Source of the DNA: Ulota crispa | Lineage: Eukaryota; Streptophyta; Bryopsida; Orthotrichales; Orthotrichaceae | NCBI GenBank assembly: GCA_963920765.1 | Contig: OY987248.1 | Span: 2,609,001 to 2,673,000, forward strand | Length of the DNA stretch: 64,000 bases | Reading direction: 5' to 3' | Shown: positions 34,085-46,063 of the stretch, in pieces | Numbering within the stretch: the stretch's first letter is position 1 | How the letters are laid out: each line of letters opens with the position of its first letter | Notes under the pieces: generated by a model | Told to the model about the DNA's origin: nothing | The model's database searches: none | Seen by the model: the letters and a program-made list of their open reading frames with translations, nothing else | Program-made: the position numbers and the translations under genes

Positions 34085-35005
34085 ATAACCCCTAAAAATT
34101 GTTTTGTGTTTAGAGGCTCAAAACTGCTTCAAAATACTAGTCCCAAAAGCAAGGTGAAAATTTTCATTGAAATTTACTTTTTAACAAATCCAACCATAGG
34201 ATCCTTTAGTTGACTTGCACAAGTACATTGTCCCAATATTTTAGAATGAATATCCCCACCAATTGCAAGATTGGTGTGCCTAAATTTCAAAATGTAAACT
34301 TTTCTAGTCCCTCTAGAAGGTGAAGTTTTGTTTTTCAAACTTTTTAGAGAAAAACACGTATGTTGTATTTCTTGTGCAATTTTGGCAATATGTTGGAAAA
34401 TGGGTTGAAAGCATATATAAAAAAATTTAACCAAAAAAATTTTGGATTCATTTTTACAAAAGTTGTAAAGTGAAAAGTATTGATGAATGAAAGATATAAC
34501 TAATATGCTAATAAGTTTTGGAAGAATTTGAAAATTGTTGATCCCAATGCTGAGAATGCTCTAACAAAGAATTAGTAACTTTCATCTTCATTTTCATTTG
34601 AGAATTTTCAAAATTGAGAGTAAAAGATAACTTTGAATGTTTTTTCTACCCTCTTCCTACCTTCATTGCCTGCAAAATAAGACTCCTTTTAACTCTTACC
34701 TCATTATTTGGAATTGAGTGATTCAATTTTTTTTGAGTAGGTATCAATCTATACAATTCTATAAATAAAAAAATAAAAAATTTAGAATACATTTTTTGCT
34801 ACCCAATTTGACATTGAAATTGAAGAAGCCTTCTAACTTTTGCATTACTTATCGGAATGACATGAAATAAAGCTTCACATGTTGATTATGATGAACAACA
34901 TCCCTCCTAAAAATTTCATGAAATATTTCCCAATTATGAAGCCAATAGGGCCTGCTTGAGTTCTCATAAAGCCCAAAGTTGGCTCCTTGGTCCTTTAGGG
35001 GTTAA
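34085..35005. mobile_element. TTAA-family MITE, ~920-bp class
   Basis: Left end ATAACCCCTAAAAATTG, right end TTGGTCCTTTAGGGGTTAA. Flanks are ATAA on the left and TTAA on the right, so one has mutated or the ends come from different copies. A minus-strand open frame at 34174-34434 has no recognised domain. Confidence 0.65.
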
Positions 35006-35251
35006 AGAGTGGACTATTAAGGATATTTTTTATCCTTCTTAGGTTTGTACATCAATTCACTAGAAACATTCTACTTTGATGTAGATTGCCTTTAGAGCTT
35101 TTGATTTTTGAATTGTCGGGTTTTTTTTCTTGCTAATGAATTATAGAATGTTGAGAGGCTACATGTATTGTTTGGAGATATTTCAAGATATAGAGAGGAA
35201 TAGACCCAAGTTGGACACGCTAGTGGTGGGGCTTGTTTGGAGCACAATATC

Positions 35252-36480
35252 ATTGAGATGTTAGTTCCTCTAAGGTCAATTGTGTATGTACTTGTTGATC
35301 TGGACCTAACGTAGAATATACAACACCTAGCTCATTGAGAAGTGCCTCAATCATTAGAACGTTTTGTTGGATGACGTAGCTAGAAGGTAATGGCAACATC
35401 AAAGGATTGTCAAGATGCCATTGTGGGAAAAAATTGGCTGGTTGTAAAACACCATTGATTGCAATACCAAATGTGCTAGTGACTTGCCCCATACACTCAT
35501 TAATGGTGGTCTCTTGTTCATCTAAGGTCTTCACCAATGTATACACCTTTAGCAATGCAAATCAAGAGATAATGTGAACCACTTGGTCATAAAAGCGTTC
35601 ACCAAAATCAAGCCAAGTTTGGACTTTCTCATTTTCTCATTTTTCTTGAAGCTCTCTTTCTTGGTGCTCCATGTATGTTGTAATTCTCTGCTGAACATTA
35701 AAAAATTCCATCATTGAAACTTAAAGCCACTTTTTTAGAGCAGCATGACTTCCCTCTACCCTTGATGTGTTGATATTTCTCAGATGCAAGCATTGGGAGG
35801 ACCAAGCGGCAACAAATCTCTCCTTCCAAGGCAACCATGTTGTCAATATGTAATGAACGACAACATGATGACTAGCATAATCTCGCTGAAGTTTTTGTCA
35901 ATTGCATTCAAAATGGTCAATTGTACAACTCACAATTTGATTCCAACATTCTATAAAGATTTCTCACTCATTTGCTAAAAAAAGGCTTTTGCAATTGGCA
36001 AGAATGTTTTTGTTGATATGCCACACAAAGAAGGTTGGTCAATGTTGGAAAAACTCTTTCTACTATTGACATTAATGCTAATTCCATGTCAGTCACTATT
36101 GTAAGTGGTGCCACTCCATTATCAAAGAGTGATTCAATCCTTTCCAATGCCCAAAAATAATTTGTTTCCTTCGCATCCTTCAAAAATATAAAGCCCAATG
36201 AGAAATAAGAGTTCAAAGAAGTCACACCTACAACATGAAGGAGTGGCATTCAAAATTTATTGGTTTTGTAGGTACAATCTAGCAAGATAACATAGGGATA
36301 CTTACGTGTAAGTTGCATTGAAAGAGGATGAGCAAAAAAAATCAAGTAACAACATTGCTTTCATCACAACAATATTCATACTGAATGATAGACCTCTTCA
36401 TTTTGTCTAGCAAAGCTGCAGTAGGTGTCTTGGGACAAGACTCTTCTCTAAAAAATTGCAATTATGTTCATGTATTCATG
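35252..36480 (-). pseudogene. MULE (Mutator-like) transposase, broken
   Basis: Minus-strand text follows the plant MULE/FAR1-type transposase core. In order it reads DESNVVT, FFAHPLSMQL, VILLDCTYKTNKF, MPLLHVVGVTS, WALERIESLF, IVTDMELALM (with catalytic-type aspartates), then WHINKNILANCK, NTSRVEGSHAALKKWL and a C-terminal TSTFGI and FFPQWHL region. At least three lesions are visible: a frameshift near 36335 at a T run, a TGA directly before MPLLHVV (about 36249) and a frameshift near 36020. Further TAA/TGA stops lie in the 35550-35980 part. The N-terminal DNA-binding domain was not recognised; open frames at 36562-37033 may be its remains. Confidence 0.8.
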
Positions 36481-38978
36481 GAAAGCATGTACACAAGTAT
36501 GTTTTTTATACTTAATAAGCTACAATGTAGCTCATATATGCCAATCTTGTGCTTAGAATTCTTAGGAAAAGGGAATCAAGTGTACCAAAATGATTTCCTC
36601 CCTACATTTTGAGAGGAGTATGGAGTTTGTAATTTGAAATTGTTGTATTCTCTTACATGCATAGAGAAATAAATTTGCTTTTGTATTGGGACTTCTACAT
36701 CGTTGCAACACCACAATAAATTTACTGATGTATCTCTTCCATTTGTTTTGTTTTATTATGGACTTATCCCAATGACAAATTACAGTTTGTACTTGTCTTA
36801 TATTGGTTATGCTCACACTCTTTTTGCTAATTTTGCTTTCAATTGTAATTTGGTCTAAATTCAACTACATACATTTTTTTTCTTCTAAGGATGCCAATGC
36901 ATGATGAGGCAAAGCTGGCCTTCATCATAAATCTTTGGTATGGAAAGACACTAGTAAATTGTTTTACAACTCTCTTTAACCCTAGCTCAAAAGACAATGT
37001 AGTTCTTGTTTTTCTTGTCACCATAATCAGCAATACCTTTATAATTAGCTAATGTATATTTTTGGCTATTTTGGCCCAAGGTTGTAAGCTACTATGCTGA
37101 TTTTTGTTTGGATGTTTTTTGGCTTGGAATTTATAAAATTATATGTATTTTGGTGTTGTTTTTTTATTTCATTTCTGGTGTGTTTTCTTTAGGAAACAAT
37201 AAGTATACTCTCAGCAATTTTAAGCCCTTTGTGGTGAAGCATGAAGGTGACATAGATGGCAACTAGACAACTAATGACTAAAGCAGGATACTTGGTCATT
37301 AATTCTTATGGCTACAAGGTTCAATGTACTTTCAAGCACATCTCTATGATCATTTAGCTTATTTTGACTCGTTGCCGCATAAGAACTCATAGGATTCAAT
37401 TTCTTTTCAAGCTCCACCAATTGCTTGTCAAGGTCCTCCTTCTTACACTAATGTTCAAAGTCTTTCACATGGACCTCCACAAAATCCCTCAACATGCTAC
37501 TCTCCAAGGTCCATCATTTATCTTTTCATTGGTTGCTTTGGATCATTTTACATGTATGAATTAAATGTCCGCATCATTGCATTTTGTAGTTATAAAAACT
37601 CCTTGATTTCTTTTTACTATTTTCTATTAGAAAATTACATTTTATGTTTAGCCCTTGCACTAATCATGTTGAAAGAGTTTCACAAACTTAGGTAGCTAAA
37701 AATTGTGTCATTAGTTGAGTAATTTGCTTTAGTTGGAACAAAAGTATCAGCTAGAGCAACATTTTTTTCTTTTTATAGCATCTTCTTCACAAGCATACAC
37801 ATGCTTGTGAACTTCTTTCTAAGAGCTAATTCCATGAGCTCAATCAAATAGCCAAGTTGAGAAATCTTTAAGACAACTTAGATTTAGAGTATATTGTCAT
37901 CGACTACTTAGAAAGCAACTTGTCTCAATTAAAAAATTTGGTCTTTGGAGAGCAAGAGGTGCTCTTTCAAGTTTACAACACAAGGAGTTTTCTCCAATCT
38001 TTTGGTTCCTTGCGAGAAGTTTGTGAACATCACCAACAAGGATTTTAAACCTCCACTAATTAAAATGCTAGTCAAGATTGTTGTTTTCATAGTTAAATTA
38101 TATTATTTTTTGGAACACATTCTTTTTATCGTCTTTGTTAAGCAACATGAAAAGAGATGTCGGATGATGGAAAAGTTGTTGGTCTTCATATTTATTAAAA
38201 TGAACCTCTATCAATACAATCATGAAGAGGAGGACAGCCCTCAAACCATGCAACATCCATAATGCCATACTTCACACAATTTTATGTTCAGTTTTTTATA
38301 TTTATTTTTCTATATTTTGTATGAAGCTTATACTTTGAATTTATTGTGTATATTGATAGAAATGGTTCCAATGGTAGTATTCTTGGGTTGATTCTACATC
38401 TTTGGGAACAGATGAATGAGGTTCGCATGGTGATGTCTATGTTTCTTTTTTTTAAAGAATCTTCACCCTTTTCTATCATTACAACAATCCATAGCTGTCA
38501 CTTCTTCCACGTCCCTACTCCACATTAGTTTTTACCAACGTGTTGCACTTTGCTCAAATCCATGAAGTTACCTTTCTTCCAAAACTCTTGCCTCAAGCTC
38601 TTGCTTCTTAAAAATGCTATTGATTGCCCAGTTCATACAAAATGCCATTGATTTTTGCATTTGTTCAAAGATGTAATTGTGTTATACCCTGAACTTAAAA
38701 ACTTTAAATTTTCTCCAATTTTCTCTTGCAATGCAAGGGTGTTGTAAGTCTAAGTACTTAAATTAGGGGTGTGGTGGAGAAAGAGGAAAAGGCAAGGCAA
38801 GAGATGGTGGAACATTTAGCTTGCTAAATGGGTGTATACTAGTACGTGTATGATCAGAATCTTAATTTTGCAATGCCTACATTAGCTAAGCAAAATTTAA
38901 ATTTGAAGGGCGATGAAGGTGACATAAATATTCTTAGAAACAAAGAATCATTATTAGGTCAAGGCAATGTCTAATTAC
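36481..38978. other. Gene-poor stretch, possible decayed coding remnants
   Basis: No intact gene. On the minus strand around 37270-37480 a frame reads KKEDLDKQLVELEKKLNPMS with an upstream stop, which looks like a short coiled-coil remnant of an unknown protein. It could be captured DNA or part of the transposon. Elsewhere nothing is supported. Confidence 0.3.
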
Positions 38979-39902
38979 TTAACCTCTAAAAGTACTATTG
39001 TCCATTTGGGGGGCAATTGGGATTCTTGGCATGTACCTACATTTGTACTAGTTTGCAAGAATTTTTAAAACTTTCATAGAAGGTGAGGAATTCAAACACC
39101 TATGTGAGGTTTTAATTCTTTCTTCATTTTGACATTTGATGAAGAAGTTATGTGAGAATTTATCAAAACTAAGAGAGGAGGGGCACTTTGGGCAAGGCCT
39201 TTCCTTTATGAATGGGTTTTGACTTCAAAGTCAATTAGCCTTTAGGGGCACAAGGTGTGACCACTTGGGCTAAGGGGAGTGGATTGGAAGGGGCCAATCT
39301 TGAAGGACACCGGCCTTCCATTTCATTTACTTTTTGTAAAATTTGGAATTCTAATTTCTTGAATAGCTTGTGTAATTTTTTTTAGTATCATTTTTCTATA
39401 GGTGCAATAAACTAAGATTCCTTGATTTTCACCATTTGGATTAAGCATGATTGTAATTTTTAAGATGTATATAATGCCTCCAATTTTGCATAGTCCACAT
39501 GCAAATTTATGACCTTTTAGCATTGCAAGAATTTTCATAATATGTTGTACTCCTCCAATTCATTTGAGAGTTCTCCCACACATACCTAATATGATCTTCT
39601 ACGTGCAGGGATCAAACTTCCACTTTGTGAAAAGCAATTCTTTTTACTATAGGAGTGGTAAAAAGCTTGTCATGTATGAAGGACTTTAAAAAAAAATTGA
39701 ATGCCAATATCCCACTCTTTTTCATCTGAAATGAGCTGATTTTTTTCGTACAAGCACCTCAATTCCATGCATAGTCTCAGCCAAGATCCCGTGGTTGGAT
39801 TTTATAGAAAAAACTTATTCTCTGTTTTTTTACTCATTCTCGTAGATGTGGCTACCTTGAGTGACTTTTACCAAAAACTGGGCTTGGTCCGTTAGGGGTT
39901 TA
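38979..39902. mobile_element. TTAA-family MITE, ~924-bp class
   Basis: Left end TTAACCTCTAAAAGTAC, right end GGTCCGTTAGGGGTTTA. The left interior matches the hairpin subfamily (GGCATGTACCTAC, GGTGAGGAATTCAAA). Termini are clearly more diverged than in other copies, suggesting an older insertion. Confidence 0.65.
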
Positions 39903-40055
39903 CATGAACTCAAGTCATTTACGTATAGAAATCCACAAAAAGAGAAGTGATTTTGACCTTGGACAAGTTCCGACACGCCCAAACATCGCTACGTGGCATA
40001 AATAACTTGAACATGAACATCAGTATCTTGTACATTGTCGCTCAATTTCTTAAAA

Positions 40056-40602
40056 TTCACCCCTAAGTACCCAATCGACAATTTTCTGGTCGCTGCCTAT
40101 TTATTCTGGGCTGCCCGAAAGGATTTTTTTTCTTTTTAGAAAAGCGTTTTGTTTTGTAATAAGAAATTAAGTCTACTTTTCAACTTAACTTGAATCATGT
40201 CAATCAAAGTTAAATTCCACCAAGGAGATTTTTTCAAAAACAAACACTTCAATATTTGCTAATGTTGTAAAATTTACTATTTTGGGAAACTAATGATGTT
40301 CTCTCCTTTCAAAAAATTGCATTTTTGAAGTTTAGGATGGAATGTCTATTTTCAACTAATCATACCAAAATTTGAAATCTATGAGTAAAATTTATAATTT
40401 TGGTTAATGCTAAATGGTAAATGCTTCTAAATCCATTACATAAACATCCAAAACTTTTTTTTAGTGTTTGACCGTATAGATAACTACTAAAAATTATGAT
40501 TCTTATTCTCTATTTTGAAGCAAACTTCATCAAAGTTACAAAAGTACCATTTTATAACACATCTATGTTTTTGCCCTTACCCCTTGGGCCTTTAGGGGTT
40601 AA
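40056..40602. mobile_element. Diverged TTAA-family element
   Basis: Left end TTCACCCCTAAGTACCCAA, right end TTGGGCCTTTAGGGGTTAA, 547 bp. The left flank (TTCA) is mutated and the interior is not clearly shared with other copies, so the left boundary is less certain. Confidence 0.5.
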
Positions 40603-40662
40603 ATATGTTCTAAGCTTTTGTACCAAAATTATTGCTTTTTTTTAATCAAACAATATTTATAA

Positions 40663-41070
40663 GGAATTGCTAAAGCCACACCCAAAATTGCTAACGCCAC
40701 ACCCCTATGAGCATGTAATTTGAGAATTTAATGCTATTTTTATTATATTCAAGTGGTTCATCATTCATTTAGTCATGACATGACCACCTCCTTGAAAGAA
40801 AGAAGAACAAGTATAAATTTTTGTTGAACTTTTATTGCCTCATTGGTACTTTTTTAATGGGTTTTTGATTTAAGTAATTCAAAAGTCCTATATTTTTATT
40901 TCAAATTCAAACATCTCCAAATTTTTCAAATATAACCTTAGAATGATAGAGGTGAAACACATCTTTTAATTCAAGTTAAAAAAAAACAACATCAAACTCT
41001 CGCATTTTATGCTCAAAGCACACCTTAGGGTGTGGCGTTAGCAATTTTGGGTGTGGCTTTAGCAATTCCC
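40663..41070. mobile_element. Mutator-type MITE with 43-bp perfect ends built of two repeats
   Basis: The ends are exact inverted repeats of about 43 bp. Each contains two tandem ~21-bp units, AATTGCTAAAGCCACACCC and AATTGCTAACGCCACACCC. Flanking 9-mers TATTTATAA and TAATTATAT match at 7 of 9 positions, a decayed duplication. The interior (about 320 bp) is AT-rich and noncoding. The GGGAATTG start is shared with 33272-33752. Confidence 0.75.
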
Positions 41071-41581
41071 TAATTATATTACAAAGACTTTGAAACTACT
41101 CCCTTTTGGAAAACGAATAGTAGCAATCTGAATCAACTTGGATTATCCTAATCTTGAGATTGCACTCTTGAATCTTGATGGAATTATTTTTAGTCATTTG
41201 GTTGGTTGTTCAATTGGATTACACAACTACAAAGGAATCTCGAATGTACTTTTGTGCAAAAGATATTTTTTGTTGTTGCCCATTTCAAGGCACTTACTAG
41301 GATAATTGACCATACTCTCGCTAAAATCAACTATACTCTTACAAAGAGAAATTCAAATAGCTACTAAAATGTGAAAACTAAAGTATAAAATTAAAAGAAA
41401 TTAGCAATGCTCTGAGCCCACTTTAGGAAAGATCAGACCCCAAGGGAAGAGTCTTTGTATCAAGAGAAGCTTTCCTAAGGAAGCATGAGTAGATACCTCC
41501 AAGCTAGTGCTACAGAGACAAAGCGTCTTGTAGCTTAGCTGCTTATTACAGAAATGGCAAAATAAAATTTAAAACACAAAA

Positions 41582-41885
41582 AACGCATTATTCGTTAATT
41601 TGGTAAAAAGCTTACAAAGAGAGACTTTTGGTTTTTTTTTCCAAAGAACACCATATTCATTGAATTGGGAATTCATTGACTGTTTTCCAATGAAATAAGA
41701 TATATATGATCCATATCATTCATAAATACGCTCTTTTTGGACAAAAAGTTCATTAACTTCTGAAATTTTAGACATAGTTCATCAACTAGGATTCAAGTGA
41801 CCTCCTGAATTCAAATGCCTTTTTCAGATTCAGGTGAGGTACGAAATGATACCCATGTTTTTACCAAATTAACGAATAATGCGTT
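41582..41885. mobile_element. MITE with perfect 28-bp termini (AACGCATTATTCG)
   Basis: A 304-bp element. Left AACGCATTATTCGTTAATTT and the following bases are exactly inverted at the right end (AAATTAACGAATAATGCGTT). A diverged relative is nested at 8022-8277. No clean target duplication was found. It ends 43 bp before the last exon of the minus-strand pseudogene. Confidence 0.72.
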
Positions 41886-42673
41886 AAAAGTACAGGTAAG
41901 GAGATGAATAATTACATGCATGCCATCTTCATTTTTTATTCCAAGTCATTGCCACGCCAGCAGCAAAGTGTGTCAATTTGATGTTGAGTTCTGCAACAAT
42001 CTTGCTTACGTCCATGGAAATGTCTGGCGGACTCACCACACCTCTGTTGAGCTGCAGGACAGTCAACATGAAGAAATTCAATTCAGACACAATTTGTGGC
42101 ACATGCATTTTGAGTTTGCAACACTTCTCAAACCAACCAGAGTAAAATAAAAAATAATTAACTAAGTAACATGAAAGTAGAGCCTTGCTAGAGAAACAAC
42201 CATGGGAATGGCAAGAAGAAATATTATTTCTATACCAAGGCTGAGTTTGCAAGGACATGACCTCATTCATTGGATCACGTTAAGGCAATGGTCCAAAAAG
42301 ACACAACAACACTAAAGAAGGGGAAGATCATAAAATACAATAACACCTCTCTATCTGACTACAACTAGAACGGGGGGTAGGATATACACTTAAACATGTT
42401 ATTCACTTATAAAGGTCGACCTTGATATGGCTTTCGTCATAGATTATTGTACAGTACAAAAGCCCATTTCAATTTCTCCCATCGCATGTAAGGAAAGTAG
42501 GAATGTTTGTAAATTTTTAGTATGAATTCAGGTGGTTTCTGGTTTTCTTGAATTAGAATAGATGTGAAACTGATACATTATTCATTTGATCTTTGTGAGG
42601 AAACGAAGCGAAATTATTCAATTGATCACCACGGAGTTTACTCAAAGTTAAGACCGAGAAATAACTAATCATT

Positions 42674-42955
42674 TAAGGTAGTATGCTCTAAAACCGTCAG
42701 TTTAAGGGCCGATTTTCTTTTTCAGGTACTTTCCAAGAAAGGAAATTTTTTGTCTGCTTTACAGACAAAGAGAAATGGATGCCAAATGCAACAGATTTCT
42801 TTTTCATGTTTTTTGAAGCATTATTGAATTGTTGATGAATTTTCAAAGTTTTTTGTAATAGGTACCTATTTGTGACTCCAGGTCTCCCGTAAATTGTCCC
42901 TTGCAATTTGCAAAGGGGTGAGGTGAAACTGAGGAGTATGATTGGCTCTTGCAAT
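42674..42955. repeat. Diverged relative of the GGTAGGAGGCTC MITE, in intron D-E
   Basis: The left end TTAAGGTAGTATGCTC and the following 'GGGCCGATTTTC' to 'CATTATTGAATTG' text parallel the elements at 4492 and 31942. No clean right terminus was found, so the extent is approximate. Confidence 0.35.
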
Positions 42956-43048
42956 TGAATACACCTTTTCTTCTACACTTAAAAAGGGTCTATTCAAGGA
43001 TCACTTCACATCATTCTTGAACTACGTATGGGACGCTTTTCTCGAGAG

Positions 43049-43180
43049 CACTAGTAGAAAATTGCGTTGAAGTCAACATAAGCTACATGATGTTTTCATG
43101 CTCCTAACGCAAAAATTTGTGTTAGAAGCATGAAAACATCATGTAGCTTATGTTGACTTCAACGCAATTTTCTACTAGTA
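43049..43180. mobile_element. CACTA-type hairpin MITE, 132 bp, with GAG duplication
   Basis: The element starts CACTAGTAGAAAATTGCG and ends with the inverted copy CGCAATTTTCTACTAGTA (last base changed from the expected G). The 3-bp flank GAG is present on both sides (43046-43048 and 43181-43183). The arms are almost perfect over about 60 bp, with a tiny loop around 43115. It lies in an intron of the minus-strand pseudogene. Confidence 0.82.
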
Positions 43181-43219
43181 GAGGGTCGCAAGTAGAGCAC
43201 ACTACGTTATGCAGCTTAT

Positions 43220-43534
43220 GGCATCTCCATCGGTGCAGACTCGCTCAAAATTTTCCATCCAGTGTGGCAAGGCCCGAAGGCTCTCGATCTCCACCCGTGC
43301 TCTTTGAAAAGGTGGCTTAACACTCCAAGACACCCCATAAATAAGCAATTGACCACTTATCTAGGGAAGTAGAGGATAAAGATCATTAAAGTTAGGGTGA
43401 ATAGTGCATGAATAGTGGCTTGGAGAGTGGCTTGCTAGACTCACCACATTAGAGAGTTTGAAAGGGGTCTAAGAGGGGCCTGGCTACTTTTCATCCATTT
43501 TGAGCATGCCCAAGCCACCGGTGGAGATGCTCTT
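43220..43534. mobile_element. MITE with GCATCTCCATCGGTG termini
   Basis: Left GGCATCTCCATCGGTG and right CACCGGTGGAGATGCTC are inverted. Ends of the form GAGCATCTCC are common in plant MITEs. The interior contains a pair of GTGGCTTGG motifs near the right end. No clear duplication was identified. Confidence 0.55.
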
Positions 43535-43881
43535 AGTCATTTGAACACAGTGAGTTTTTTAGACACGTTCTATTTTATAGCCACTAGTGACCCTTGTACT
43601 TGCCGTTCCGGCGGAGGGCCATCATGGGAGGGGGTCCTTGCCAAAATATTAACATGACCTTCTTCATAATCACCTTCTTTAGGCTTCTTCTCCTTTTTGT
43701 TACAACGAGCTTACTTGTACTATGCCTACTTGTGCGCTTTGCCTCTTTCTCTAAGGGTCCACCCTCTATTCCTGTGTATACCCCATCCCCAAGGACAACC
43801 ATAACTGCCACATAACCATAGAAATAAGAATAATCGTCACATAACCGCCACTTAGGGCATCCTTCCATGTGGAGCCGGTAT

Positions 43882-44023
43882 CACTAGAAGAAAAAACTAT
43901 CCTAAATGACTGGTTCACGACAACTCAAATGTCCTAAACAACTGTATAGTGACTCAATTACAGTCGTTTAAGACATTTGCAGTCATTGTGAACTAGTCTT
44001 TTAGGACAAGATTTCTTCTAGTG
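43882..44023. mobile_element. CACTA-type MITE, 142 bp, with TAT duplication
   Basis: Ends CACTAGAAGAAA and TTTCTTCTAGTG are exact inverted repeats with the diagnostic CACTA start. TAT flanks both sides (43879-43881 and 44024-44026), the 3-bp duplication of the CACTA superfamily. Subterminal GTCCTAAA-type motifs recur in both arms. It sits in the same intron as the CACTA MITE at 43049. Confidence 0.85.
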
Positions 44024-44036
44024 TATTGGTGAAGCT

Positions 44037-44098
44037 TACCAATAATTGGTGAGATGTGAAGTGCAAATTTTCTGGAGTTTCCATCTCACCAATTATCA
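44037..44098. repeat. Short imperfect inverted repeat
   Basis: AATAATTGGTGAGATG is inverted as CATCTCACCAATTATC about 30 bp further on. A direct repeat CACCCAACTACCCAACTAAT follows at about 44157 and 44200. Origin unknown. Confidence 0.4.
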
Positions 44099-44797
44099 AC
44101 AAATTCCACCAATACTGATTTCACATGAAAGAAGGCCCTTAATCTTCTTGGAGCAACACCCAACTACCCAACTAATAAATTTTTTATTCTATTACAGACA
44201 CCCAACTACCCAACTAATGAAACCAAGCCTATTATTAGTATAGATACTCTCCATATATAATGTTTAGTCGAGACCGGGCCTTCATTGCGGTTTAGGCACA
44301 TAAAGGCGAGTGTGTGGTTTAGCAGCAGCACTCACTACTGTTTGTGACGAGACCTTCCGGACAAGCGACGTGTCGTAGCCTCGCACATGAACTACAGTCT
44401 CCGCCATGGTAGCTCGAGAAAGACGGTTTGGACCTCCGACGTTCAAAAGCAGGTGCAATGGATGGAAATGCTGTTGCACTGCGGCGAGATAATGCTTCTC
44501 CATGAGGAGCTGAATGGCCTGCACCACGCCCTTCACGTATACCGGGCACCTGTACTCATCTACAAAGAACTCACCTCATGCTCCACTCGACAGCATACCA
44601 TCCATCCAGTACAGGAAACAAACCAAAATGAAAAAAGAGAAAACCAGCCTTTAGATTGGCCCTACAAATCTACAATCGTTGTGCACAAATCATCTCAAAT
44701 AACGAACTCTCCCATTGCACATGCATTGTATATATCTTGAGAATCTGTCAAATTGTGTACACAAAGATGTATCTACAAGGGAATACTGTCAAATTGG

Positions 44798-44824
44798 TCA
44801 TACATATACATATATATATATATT
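44798..44824. repeat. (CA/TA)n microsatellite
   Basis: A run of CATACATATACATATATATA-type dinucleotides. Around it, the phrase GTCAATTAGGAC recurs at about 44827 and 44879, a small diverged direct repeat. Confidence 0.6.
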
Positions 44825-46063
44825 TGTCAATTAGGACATGTCAATTAGGTCACTATTCTATCAATTTGAACTCATTTAGTCAATTAGGACGTGTCAATTT
44901 GGACACCATTTCCTTATAGTATATAGTTTATGTGGCAAGTAGAGAAAATTTGGGTGAGAAACAAACCTAGTTTTCTATTAAATTAGATATGAGTGCATTT
45001 AGAGGCAGAGATGTCATGCTTTGAGACAACAACATTTGAGAATGTTAAGTGTACATCAATGCATGTGGAGTAATTTTAGTAAAATCTTTACAGACTTGCT
45101 ATGAAAGTGGAAAACTAGAAGTTGATGCTCACTTAGAGGGGAAGAGTTTTGGGAAGTGGGATAAATGGCTGAGGTTCATAAATGATGCTGCTTTGCAAAA
45201 TGGCATAATGCTGGCAGCTAGTCTAAATGTAACTCTCAGCTGCCACCTTTGTCTCCCCGTAAGAATTCACACGCTTGGTCTTGTCACTCACTTTTCTAGT
45301 AAAGCGACCGCACTCCCTCATAAACTGTCACAAGCACGTTTCACAATGTCACTAGGGCAGGAGAACCATTTTCCCATAGGTTTAAAAGACACCCATTTTA
45401 CATCAAAAACGTTTATTCAAGCACATGAGTTCACAAATATCAATGGTCAAAGATTCTTCCAAGCAATATTTATAGAATGGCTATGAAAGAATTTTGATGT
45501 AAGGTCCCACTGTTTGGAGCCTAGTACTTAAGAAGCTTTACATCCAAGTTTTGTTACAATTTACCCTTTGCCAGCATAATGATGTGGTATTATGTGTAGA
45601 GCACTTGCCTCTTTAAAAAAAAATCCGTAGTACAAATATAAAGTACCCTCAAAATGTAAAAGAATCATGTAACCACTTTACGTTTCAAGAGTAGTCTTGA
45701 CTCACAATTGGGATTGTACTGATTCCAAATTCAGCAATTCATGATGATTTGGCATTCAAAAAACACATAATCTTATAGCATTGGAAATCCTCTCCCAAAT
45801 GGATACAAAACCCATCCTCAAAAAGAGCTACATTCTTGTAATGAACAGCACTTGAAAAAGTTGAGAAACCATGAAAACGGATTTTCTTCACTTGTACAAA
45901 TCCGTTTTGTTCCATTCAAATAATGCAAGTCTCATGGTTCAAGCGCAAAGTGTAGACTTTGTCATTTTCAAATTTCAACAATTCATACCTCATTCATACA
46001 GTAATAAAAAAACCCATACTTCAAAGCGTAAGAATAGGAAAATCCCCACTAGCATTAAATAAA

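Noticed and set aside
622..40602. CCCCTAAA termini as plant telomere repeats
   Set aside because: The motif resembles telomeric CCCTAAA, but it occurs once per element end in inverted pairs and never in tandem.
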